From NCBI GenBank assembly GCA_951804985.1, contig OX638130.1, forward strand, positions 105,350,040-105,414,039: 64,000 bases of DNA, written 5' to 3'. Every line of letters starts with the position of its first letter. Position 1 is the first letter of the stretch. Source of the DNA: Dryomyza anilis. Lineage: Eukaryota > Arthropoda > Insecta > Diptera > Dryomyzidae. Under the pieces are notes generated by a model that was not told the origin of the DNA, made no database searches, and saw only the letters and a list, made by a program, of their open reading frames with translations. This document shows positions 54,754-64,000 of the stretch, in pieces. Position numbers and translations under genes: made by a program.

Positions 54754-56252
54754 GGGTGTATTTCTTTATTCATTCTGGAATAAGAATAGAATGAACAGAA
54801 TAGTTTGATATTTTATCCGGAATATTTAGAATACTGTGAATAAAGTAGCAGTTTCAGAATAACCAGAATAAAAAAATGTAAACAAACATTAAATATAATT
54901 TGAAAATCAAACAGTTATTAAAATTAACTTTTTAAAAACGTTGCTTATCAATTTGGAGGTATGACACTAAAATGCTAGCACATAACAATGCATCGTACAT
55001 CATTTCACATATTTTTCTTAATCAAAGAGGTTCCGTGCATGCTGATTAAAAAGTGCAGTACCAAACTTGCATTTTGCAATGCCACAATCTTGTATATATG
55101 CACACAAAAAAAATATTGCTTGGCGTTCAGTTGTTCCATCGAATATTCATTTGCATCTACCAAATGTAGTCAGCCTCAACTGAAATTCATTTATGGTAAA
55201 CAATAGTATGAAGCGTAATCAACTATTAGTTGAAGCAACTGCAACATGATTGGGGAAATTTTAAATTTTTTTATTTCCATTGCTACGGCAACTAAATTCA
55301 AAATAAGACATAACCTATATTTAGTTGACTTAACAGATAGTTAGTTATATTAGGTTGAAGCAATCAATATTTATTTGATTCAACTGCGAAATCAGTTGTC
55401 TTGTATAAAAGTGATGCCAAAGCAAGACAACATCAGTCGCACAAGCTTCAGATTGTTCACTCGTTTTTTTGGTGTGCTACGGACAGCGCGTGCCACGTGT
55501 AAAATAAAATTTGGAATAGTTTTAAGACTTGTTCGTTTTTACTGTTCAGTTTTTTCATGCCCAAATACACTTTCTTCAACAAGAGACATACTATTCTACA
55601 AAGTACTTGTTATTGTGTTTCTATATTTCTATTCTATGTTGCAAACACGAAGTCAGCAGCACAACGAATCGTCGGCAATGTTCGATCTCGGGAACGCTGT
55701 TATGACGCTGACTTCGTGTTTGCAACACGTTGGAGCGCTAGGTAAAATGGCCGATTTCTTATAATTAAATTGGCTACCACAACTAAACAAATTGGTTGTG
55801 TCAATTGTATTTATTAGTTGTGTGAACTGATACGCTGTTTTGCAACTGAATCAGTCGAATGTTGACAGAACTAATTAAATCGGTTGGCAAAAATAGACGA
55901 TGGCCCCAACTGATTCGTTCTTTGGGTGTGTCCTCGCAATATGCAGTTCTTAAATATTTTTAAAAAAAGGACACCAATATCTTACTACACATGCGACAAA
56001 CCACCAATATCATGCGACAGACGCGACTTCATTAAAATAATAAATTGAATTTGTGTAAATAATTTCTAATTTGACAGTTTTATTCTGTGTATTCTATGAT
56101 TGAACTCAGAATAAACAGAATGCGTTCTGAACGTTCTGTTTTGAATAAAGTAACAGAATTCGGATAAGCCAGAACGTTCGGAATAAATAAATTAATAGAA
56201 ATTTTGAAAACAGAATATTCTGAACGTTCAGAACGAATAAAGAAATACACCC
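54754..56252. mobile_element. DNA element with GGGTGTATTTCTTTATTC ends, carrying a nested element
   Basis: Left GGGTGTATTTCTTTATTCAT and right end (reverse GGGTGTATTTCTTTATTCGT) are inverted repeats. TGA lies outside both (54751-54753, 56253-56255), which suggests a 3-bp target duplication. The subterminal parts are rich in GAACGTTC/AGAATAAACAGAA words. About 830 bp in the middle is a separate element (55101-55930). Confidence 0.78.
55101..55930. mobile_element. Nested element, CACACAAAAAA / TTTGGGTGTG ends
   Basis: Weak terminal repeats (CACACAAAAAAAATAT; reverse of right end CACACCCAAAGAACGAAT). The outer ~200 bp on each side are rich in CAACTGA/TTAGTTG words in both orientations. It contains the perfect 20-bp inverted repeat GTTGCAAACACGAAGTCAGC at 55638-55657 and 55707-55726. 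No recognisable protein. Confidence 0.55.
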
Positions 56253-57234
56253 TGAGTATTAATTTATTTTTAGCATATAATTTTTAGTATAGTACTGATT
56301 TTTGTTTTTAGTAAAATTCAAAATTTCTTTGTGTAACTTTAAATTTATACTGAAAATTATTAGTTAATTTGAATTTTTTCACAATCACTTCACAAATGAC
56401 AAAATAAAATTACAATTTTTGTACAGAATTTGTTTGAAATGGTCAATTGTTGATTTGGGTACCAAAACGCAAACTTTTTAAGGTCCCTGCCGGTCCATAT
56501 CCCATATGCAAATTTCGCTGAACATTCTCCACACCAATTTTGTCATCCATTAGAGCATTTTTAGAGGTTGAAGTTTTTTCGATTTGAAATAATGAAAATC
56601 CTTTGTCAGTCTAGTGCACACCCTGCAGCCAACAAAAAAAAAATGTTTGAAACCGTCTGTGCATTATTATTTAAATAATAAATTTGAATCACCCTATACT
56701 ATTAGAATTGTTTTGATGCAAAAGTGTAATTGTTAAATATTTAATTCAAAGTGTTTATTCAAAGTGTTTTCAAATATTTTAAATGAAATTAACAAATAAT
56801 GTAAGTACAAAAACTCCAATATGATACAATAACTATAAATTTGAATGTAATTGGAATGTTTTTCAAAAAACCGAATCCAAAACTAATTATTCTGGTTTGG
56901 AAGGTTTATTTTTGTGTTGCACGATTGTTGAGTTCAAATTTATATAAAATGCCTTCATTTTTACAACTTTTCGAACAAGTCATTTGAAGCGTCCGTGATT
57001 AAGTGGCCAAATGGCCATGGGTGCAAACATTGCGACTGGCGGGCGCTATTAAAAAAACCAACAACATTTTTATACAGCGCAAGCTCGGCAAATTTTTGCA
57101 AATTTCCGATTCGGTTTAGGTTCTTCAGAGTTGTATTGTCAACCTATTCTATATTATTAGACATGAAGTCTAAAATTCTCATTTTTTTAACCAAAATAAG
57201 GGATTATTATTTTTACTGTTCGGCTGGTGAAGTG
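56253..57234. other. Intergenic stretch
   Basis: No gene recognised; AT-rich. Confidence 0.4.
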
Positions 57235-57685
57235 AATCTTACCCTTATACTATATATAATTCGATGTATATTTCAATTCTTCTTAAACTGCTTTTACCAA
57301 ATTTGAGACCTTTCAAAAAAAAAAAAAATGTTTTGTGAACAAAGGCTTTGCAATGGCAAAAAGTCAACGTTTGGAGATATTTCAAATTTTTAAAAATGTT
57401 AAAAATTTGTATATCTTTTGCATTTGAGTAAAACATTTATTTATTTATTAGAATAATTTTGCTATCCAATTTTAATATAAAAAGTTTTAAATAAAATCTT
57501 GATTATATTATATTAATACGATATCCAATCAGGTTTTCTTTTCATAAGTGTCCCATCAGTGTCCCACCGGTTGCCCTAGTCGACTCTAATCAGTATCAAA
57601 TCAGTATCATTTCAGGGATGCCTTATCGTATTCTGATCAGGGACGAATGCGAAATAAGGCTAACCTTAATCAATTTGCACTCGGG
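57235..57685 (-). mobile_element. DNA transposon family E, truncated copy (reverse)
   Basis: Reverse-oriented relative of 59729-60654. It shares CAATTCTTCTTAAACTGCTT (near 57273), CAAAGGCTTTGCAATGGCAA, and the end TTCGCAT-CGTCCCTGATCAG / GGTTAGCC..GTGCAAATTG. It ends at CACTCGGG. The other end is missing. Confidence 0.65.
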
Positions 57686-58262
57686 TAAAGACTTGAAATT
57701 GTATACAAAAAACTTTAAAATCACTTTAAACTCCGCTACAAAACACCTCAAAATTACTCCTAACCCAAATGTCTCATAATAAAAAAACGTGCTATTTCTA
57801 TCTTGCCTATTAAAGGTTAAAAACGTTGTATATTAAAAATTTTTTTTTTTTATATAAATCTTTATTATTTATTTTTACAATTATTTTTTATTGGTATTGT
57901 TTATATTTCTCATAGGCACAATAGAAAGACTTTTTTTTACTAATTTACGAAACAACGTACAATTATCAAGTCTGGAAAATTTGTATTTATATGAAATTTT
58001 TTTATACCTATATTTTTTCAAGTCGACTAAACAAGTTTATTACATTTCGTCTCGCATGTTTACATGTTCGATGATTCTTTTCCGATTTTGCAATTAAAAA
58101 ATTAATAAATAATAACTGATTTTCATTATTTCGAGTTTTTTTTTTTAATTGTATTTTAATTGTATAAAAACACAGTAAAAAATAATTTAAATTATACCTT
58201 TTGAATATAAAAAAAACTTAAAATTATGACTTAAATTCGGATTCTCTTCGAGTTGGTCTTTA
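57686..58262. other. Intergenic, 3' of glycine-rich gene G6
   Basis: AT-rich; 3' UTR of the minus-strand gene plus flank. No other feature. Confidence 0.4.
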
Positions 58263-59054
58263 CTACCAGGAGCCAGCACTACTACTACTGGAGGCTTGCG
58301 ATTTGGCATAAGATCCACCATAACCACCGCCTCCCTGATGACCGCCACAGTTACCGCAGCCGCCTCCACCTACACCACCTCCGGGTTGACCGCCACCTCC
58401 CCAACTACCACTGTTCGCAGAACTAAAACTATTGGAACTGCTGCTTGCATATGATCCGGATCCTCCAAAACCACCTTGTTGACCACCTCCGCCATGACCT
58501 CCGCCCTGATTACCGTAGCCTCCTTGACCTCCGTATCCTCCTTGACCACCATATTCTCCTTGACCACCATATCCTCCTTGACCTCCGTATCCTCCTTGGC
58601 CACCGTAACCTCCGCCTCCGTGACCTCCTCCACTATTCACTGGAAATTTTTGTACTGTATAGACTGGAATTTGTTTGACAGCATAGATTTGGCCACCACC
58701 GCCTCCTCCTCCATGACCTCCATAGCCGCCTTGACCACCATAGCCGCCTTGTCCTCCATATCCGCCTTGTCCTCCATATCCGCCTTGTCCTCCATAGCCA
58801 CCCTGATGTCCGTAACCACCGCCGCCACCTCCACCGTACTTGGAGACTCCAACATTTAAGGATAAACCGCCGCCTCCGCCAAAGCCGCCCCCATAACCAC
58901 CGCCATAGCCACCTCCACCGCCGCCTCCATAACCACCATGTCCTCCACCACCACCAAACAAGAGATTTTTCTTGAGCGCTTTTATTTTATGCAACGATGG
59001 CGCCACACTTCCGACACCGATCAAGAGCAATATAATCGCGAGACGTTTCATCAT
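58263..59054 (-). CDS. Secreted GGYGGQ-repeat glycine-rich protein (G6)
   Basis: Single-exon minus-strand gene, 263 aa from the first of two adjacent ATGs (58263-59054). Signal sequence MMKRLAIILLLIGVGSVAPS, then a short basic stretch H-K-I-K-A-L-K-K, then Gly-rich domains. Two blocks of G-G-Y-G-G-Q repeats (~83-110 and ~148-183) flank a hydrophobic segment I-Y-A-V-K-Q-I-P-V-Y-T-V-Q-K-F-P-V (~123-139). Near the C-terminus are one C-G-N-C and a Ser-rich tail ending S-A-G-S-W. TATAAAAA at 59169-59176. It differs from the other five glycine-rich genes in having no ATGAAG mini-exon and no VKIIKVI cassette, but it also ends in Trp. Probably cuticle or eggshell-type structural protein (inference). 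Confidence 0.85.
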   Translation of the reverse strand: MMKRLAIILLLIGVGSVAPSLHKIKALKKNLLFGGGGGHGGYGGGGGGGYGGGYGGGFGGGGGLSLNVGVSKYGGGGGGGYGHQGGYGGQGGYGGQGGYGGQGGYGGQGGYGGHGGGGGGGQIYAVKQIPVYTVQKFPVNSGGGHGGGGYGGQGGYGGQGGYGGQGEYGGQGGYGGQGGYGNQGGGHGGGGQQGGFGGSGSYASSSSNSFSSANSGSWGGGGQPGGGVGGGGCGNCGGHQGGGGYGGSYAKSQASSSSSAGSW

Positions 59055-59168
59055 GTATAGCTCTGCAATTCTACTGATTTCGTTTTGCTTAAAATGGCTT
59101 TTTTTATTATAAATCTTGTCACTTTTGAATTTTGTGCTCAACTGATGTGTCTGGAGTTGGTTCATTGA

Positions 59169-59176
59169 TTTTTATA
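59169..59176 (-). promoter_or_regulatory. TATA box of glycine-rich gene G6
   Basis: TATAAAAA on the minus strand, 115 bp before the first ATG. Confidence 0.65.
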
Positions 59177-59179
59177 CTT

Positions 59180-59728
59180 GGTCAATTCACAAATATATTC
59201 TAGGCAGGTACGAACAAGTTCTCGTGCGATGATTTTTTAAACTCAGAAATGGCGCGCAAGCAGCCCCCGCTGGTTGTTGGTACCAGAGAGGGTGGTAGTC
59301 ACAAAAGCCTTAAGTGGTGCTGTGCGGAGAGGCAGTAGTAGCAACTGTGGCGGCTGCTGATGCATACCGCCGAATTACTCATTGAATTGGAACGATCGCG
59401 GGTTCATATAGCGTTGAGTAGTATGCTGGTTGAACTACACACACAAAGGAAGCTACGTTGGGTATATTCATTACATAAATGAGTTTACCAGCAGACAGAA
59501 AAATCCTCGTTTGACATAAAATTGGTAGAAGAACAAAAGTAGTTGTACGAACCAACTTTATTAGGTGAAAAGGTAATTTCCTTAAATTTTGCTATTCCGG
59601 TGGAACTCGAAATATAATCTTAAACACACTTAATTGTTGTAGGATTGTTCTTAATTGGTTGTAGTCCAAACGAAAGCCGTTTTAGTTTTGGCTATAAGGG
59701 CCGGCTGGTGAAATCCGAACAAGTTTTC
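59180..59728. other. Intergenic stretch
   Basis: No gene. 59492-59515 (GACAGAAAAATCCTCGTTTG) resembles the left end of the MITE at 28127. Confidence 0.4.
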
Positions 59729-60654
59729 GAGTGGAAATTGGTTAAGGTTAGCCTTACTTCGCATCCGTACCTGACCATAATAAGAAAGGGCATGCCTACC
59801 AAAGGCCACCTGAAATTATCCCGATCAAGTTCGACTAGAATAATCCTAATTTCAAATCCACATAAGGCAACCTGATCCATTCTTCATAAAAATCCTGATC
59901 TAAAGACAATTTAATAGAACGTGATCTGACGCTTATGAAAAATCCTGATTAAATATCGTATTATTTAATATATCGTATTATAAAGGGTTTTTCAACAGGG
60001 ACGCTACAAAAGTAGAGCGACAGGGACAGCAAACGACGCCATATTTCTTGCCGCTCTTTTGACATTTCTCTTCAGCAAGATTTGCCATTTCATGATGGAA
60101 AGATATACGAATTCGAATTTTGGAAGTAAATTTTAATAATTTCGACTCGTTGTTGGTTCGTATATCTTTCCATCATGAAAAAGCAAACCTTACTGAAGAG
60201 AAATGTCAAAAGAACGACAAGAAATATGGCGTCGTTTGCTGAACCCTTGAAAAAACTTTTGTAGCTCTCTTATTGAAAAACCCTTTATATTAAAACACTT
60301 ATATATTTAAGTTGGGTAACAACATTATTCTAATAAAATAAAATATTCTTATAAATAAATATTAAATTCAAATTCAAATATTTCATTTAGACTTTTTGTC
60401 ATTGCAAAAGGTATTAAGAAAACTTTGTTCACAAAACTATTTTTTTGTTTGAAATGGCTCGAAATTGCTAAAAGCAGTTTAAGAAGAATTTAAATATACA
60501 TCGAATGAAATAAGATTAGGATAAGGGTAAAACCAGGAAGCCTGAACATTCTACATTTTGAATCAGGCACTGATATGAACCCCTTATCATTATCTGATTT
60601 GAAATCAAGCAGCCTGATCAGATAATGATCACATCCTGAAGTAAATTTCCACTC
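59729..60654 (+). mobile_element. DNA transposon family E, copy with nested MITE
   Basis: Begins CGAGTGGAAATTGGTTAAGG and ends AAATTTCCACTC, so the tips are inverted repeats. Internal words GCCTGATCAGATAATGA and AAGCAGTTTAAGAAGAATTT are shared with 57235-57685 and 61563-63430. A long-hairpin MITE is inserted at 59983-60285. Non-autonomous. Confidence 0.7.
59983..60285. mobile_element. Long-hairpin MITE, copy 2
   Basis: Same family as 31891-32230: AAGGGTTTTTCAA tips, TA duplication (59981-59982, 60286-60287), and long inverted repeats with ACGACGCCATATTTCTTG and CATGATGGAAAGATATACGA. The spacer between the arms is about 40 bp. Confidence 0.88.
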
Positions 60655-61562
60655 AAACATTAAAAATTAAAATACCTCAAAAAAAAAAAAAGAATTTTTA
60701 TGTAGCATTTATCATTCATTAATTCTCACAATACTTCACATAAGACCGACTGTAGCTACAATTGTTATTCTTTGCTTGTTATTTTCATAATTAATTTTGC
60801 TCATGTTAAAAATCTGGGAATTCCGTCAATATCGTTGGGAAGCATCAGTTTCTATTTTGGTTGTATTTATTAATTTTACGTATTTACACTACGTGTGCTA
60901 CTCTTGCTGAACACGTTTATAATACGTACGCTTTTAATTCTGCTCAGATACAACTATGCGATAATGTTCTTACATTCTACATAGTTACAAATTGTAAATG
61001 TCAACATTTGTAATAGTATAAAATCAACAATTCTATTAATTATACTTTCAATTTCATTGTTTTTGAATAGTTTTATTGATTGAACAGATATGTCATCTAT
61101 ATATTTATTTACTGTAATATTTTGTAATATAGTTTTATAGACATTTTTTGGGGAGTCACAATTTGCTGTTGTTATTTTTTAATTTTCATTAATATATTTT
61201 TAATTTTTAACAAATGATTGTGTGTGAAGATGTGCAAATATTCGGACGTTAATTATTAGATCCGGCTATATTGTAAAGTACCCCAATTATTAATACAGCC
61301 TAACCTTTAATTGCGTTTGAAATCATACTAGTACTTTGGATTTTTTTTTTCAAAATCAGGAAACGCAAATGAAAACAAGTTAAAACGAAAATGGAAATAT
61401 ACGAGTTCATAGATAATTAAAAAATACTTAAAACCAGAATCACAACTAGAAACGATAAATATAATATTGAATTCTTATTAAATGCGTATTAGAATACAAC
61501 TATTTTTTTAAAAAAGTTGTTCTCAGTGTCATATGTTTCGATCATATTCTGTGGTAAAGAAC
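60655..61562. other. Intergenic stretch
   Basis: No gene recognised; AT-rich. Confidence 0.4.
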
Positions 61563-63430
61563 CTGAGTGGAAATTGGTTAATGTTAGCCTTATTTCGCAT
61601 CCGTCCCTGATCATAATATGAAAAGGCCACCTGAAATGATCCTGATCAGAGTCGGGGAATTTCATATCTAAAATGAAGAATTTTAAAAATTTGAAATACT
61701 ACACGCTGCAAGAAAAAGGGCTCTTCCAAACATAATTTTGCAGGCATTAACATGTATGTTTGGAATTTTATGTAAACATAATATATAATTGACTGATAAA
61801 TTATTTGTAAACAGGGTTGTAATGAGCTTTGATTTACATTATATCACGGAAACATTTTAATGTTGCCCCCTCAAAATGGTGTATGTTTTAATCGACATAT
61901 TTTGGTTTGGTCGATAATTACTACATCCAAATAAAATAAATATTTGAACCGAAAAATAAATATGTTCAAAATAAAACATGATTTTGAACGACCTGAATAT
62001 AAATATGTTTCCAGTGAAACATATCAGTTGTTTTAGTTCAAAAAGTAGTATGTTTGCATAGAAACATATTTAAATATTTTTGGAAAGAAATCCTGAAAAT
62101 AAAGTAAAAATAAAATGTTGTTTTTTTTATTAATTTTTATAAAAAAAATCTTTAAACATGCACAGTGGCAATTTATAATAATTGAATTCATATACAAATT
62201 TTTAAATGCATAAATAAATAATTCGTTAAAACTGCAAGTACAAGTGACAGCATCAATGAATGCACAATTGCACCTGCAGACGCTAAACCAGACGATTCGG
62301 GCTCGCTTTATATTTGGTACAGTTACAATTGGTCTCAGTACATCACATAGCGTAGGCAAGGAATTCACGGAGGCTTTTGCAAAAAAACATGCCAAATTCT
62401 GTTTGAAAATCGAAACACTGATTTTTATTTGTGGTTTTTTCACATTAGTTTTAGAAATTATATACTGCACTGTATTATACTCTGTTACTATTAGTACTTT
62501 TTATAACACAATTTATATATTTATTAAATTTACAAATAACAAATTTTTTACCGACGCGAACACGTTTTCTCAACGAACAACAAAAGACACGTACGCAGAA
62601 AATGCCGATCAACGAGTGTCAACTTTATATACAAGAATTAATTTTTTGTTTCTTTTCGAATATCAGTATGTTTAAAATGACCCTATACATACTTCAAACG
62701 ACGACAAAAGAGACGTAGGTAGAAAATTCTGCTCAACGAGTGCCAACTTCGTATACAAGAAGAATGTTGCAAGAAAACATTTATTTAAATCCTATACCTT
62801 TTTTGTTTGTTTTTAAACATCAATATGTTTAAACGATGGCAAAAGATGACACAGGTAGAAAATGCTGCACAACGTTGCCAACTTCGTCAGTCTATAAATT
62901 ATCATATAAATTATTTAGATTTGATTAGCATTTTCTGTGTTTCGAAACATAGTTTTAACCACGTAAATTGCCAAGAAACACTTTATTCAAATGCAATTAA
63001 AATGTTATGTTGGTATTGTAACATATTTATGGTAAATTTGACAGATTCTGTTGGACAATATAATAATGTTTACACGTGAACAAAAATAAATTCAATTATA
63101 ATTTAATTACACTTCATTCCTAATACATGTATGGTAATTTCGTATTACTTTTTAATTACATTCAAACATATTCAAACAAATCTTTTCTATCCGTGTACTT
63201 TTGCTGTATTTTATTTTGAAAAAGTTCGCAAAAATAGGCAATTGAAGTTTTAGAAGAATTTATATTAAAATAAGATTACGATAATGTTGAGATCAGGAAG
63301 CCTAATCAGAATAGCAACTTCAAATAACGTCGCGTTTTGAATCGGGCACTGCTTTAGATCATTGCCATATTTGAAATCAGGCAAACCTGATCAGACAATA
63401 ACCTCATCCTGCGCTAAATTTTTAGTCGGG
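61563..63430 (+). mobile_element. DNA transposon family E, copy split by another transposon
   Basis: Left part from CTGAGTGGAAATTGGTTAA to 61699 and right part 63198-63430 (TTTAGAAGAATTTATATT, AATCAGGCAAACCTGATCAG, ending AAATTTTTAGTCGGG) together match 59729-60654. The middle is the TA-flanked element 61702-63195. Confidence 0.7.
61702..63195 (+). mobile_element. TA-flanked DNA transposon, copy 2
   Basis: Ends CACGCTGCAAGAAAAAGGGC and CTTTTCTATCCGTG, with TA on each side (61700-61701, 63196-63197). Reverse of 30794-32285, but without the nested MITE. Near the right end are three tandem units with CAACGAGTG-CAACTT-TATACAAG (about 62575, 62705, 62830). An open frame of 143 codons (62244-62675) resembles nothing known. 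Probably a non-autonomous Tc1/mariner-like or similar TA-targeting element. Confidence 0.8.
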
Positions 63431-64000
63431 ATGTTGTTTCATAAACACTTTTTTTAAACCGAAAATTTAACTGTCATGTCACAATTTAAACAAGTGAAAA
63501 TTTAATTCAATATGATATCATTGTCTGATCAGGTTTGTCTGACCTAGGCTCAGGTGCAGTAAATTAGATTTTAAATTGAATGTGAAAAACAAAAATAATT
63601 AAAAAATGTTGATTTTTATTCCAAATAAATTAGTTCAGACATATTTTAAATTAAAAGGCTCACTTTTAATTCATGATTCAAAATAGAACATTTTTAAACG
63701 ATCTCAGTAAAATTACGCTTGGAATGAAAATATGCTAATGCTTATTAATTTAGAAGTTTTCATTAAATCTGCATATTAATTTCATTGACAATCCCGTTCT
63801 TCTGTTTAAAATTTAATACGTAACTGATAAAAACGTCCCTGATCAAATAAAAATATATACTCTACTAAAAACCACTAAGCCCTCAATACATCAATTCTGT
63901 AAATAAAAAAAAAACTCTTAAAATCATCGCTAGAATATTCGAAAACTTGTTGCGACATGTGTTTAAAAATAGTCGGCTTGATTCTCGTTTCAGTCGAAGT
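63431..64000. other. Right edge of the window
   Basis: No gene. 63518-63560 (CATTGTCTGATCAGGTTTG) and 63830-63850 (CGTCCCTGATCA) are further fragments of transposon family E. Confidence 0.45.

Noticed and set aside
62244..62675. 143-codon open frame inside the TA-flanked transposon
   Set aside because: Resembles no transposase and is not kept open in the reverse copy at 30794-32285.
1..64000. CRISPR arrays, operons, Shine-Dalgarno sites, prophage
   Set aside because: The DNA is clearly eukaryotic (introns, TATA boxes, SINEs); tandem repeats here have no regular spacers.

Overview
The window looks like nuclear DNA of a higher dipteran fly, probably a calyptrate (inference). It is AT-rich, and it has spliced genes with GT-AG introns, TATA-box promoters, AATAAA signals, a Drosophila-like cyclophilin, tandem SV2-type transporters, MKVF-type glycine-rich secreted proteins, and a very dense load of SINEs, MITEs and DNA transposons. 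No bacterial, CRISPR or organellar signal was seen.

Layout. (1) 0.4-2.9 kb: an array of cyclophilin 3' exons, three open and one decayed and hit by a MITE. Each starts at the same phase-0 splice acceptor, and none has an N-terminal exon in the window. (2) 3.2-20.8 kb: a segmental duplication carrying two paralogous, apparently intact, seven-exon MFS transporters on the minus strand (3364-6000 and 11180-19395, each 531 aa by my splice model). The two blocks differ by several insertions whose empty sites can be read in the other copy. Intron 3 of the second copy holds a tRNA-derived SINE and a 5.4-kb hAT transposon. (3) 20.8-25 kb: gene-poor DNA with a 40-bp tandem duplication, a GGAACCGGAATC-rich repeat and foldback relics. 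(4) 25-59 kb: six genes for small secreted glycine-rich proteins, spread out among transposon-filled spacers (25.1 kb minus, 35.4, 42.1, 47.2 and 53.2 kb plus, 58.3 kb minus). Five share one architecture, with a first coding exon of only ATGAAG. Four share a repeated hydrophobic/basic cassette of the type VKIIKVIS. (5) 57-64 kb: nested DNA transposons, three copies of one family with further elements inserted inside them.

How the genes may work together. The glycine-rich proteins look like co-regulated extracellular structural proteins (cuticle, eggshell, silk or secretion-like), each with a signal peptide and a TATA promoter. The transporters and cyclophilins are unrelated neighbours.

Most striking is the hAT element at 12888-18325. 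It has a perfect 8-bp target duplication and a transposase model open over 637 codons. It also carries an internal 1.3-kb inverted duplication of its own 3' part, which includes the last transposase exon. It sits in a host intron, so host pre-mRNA would contain a giant hairpin.
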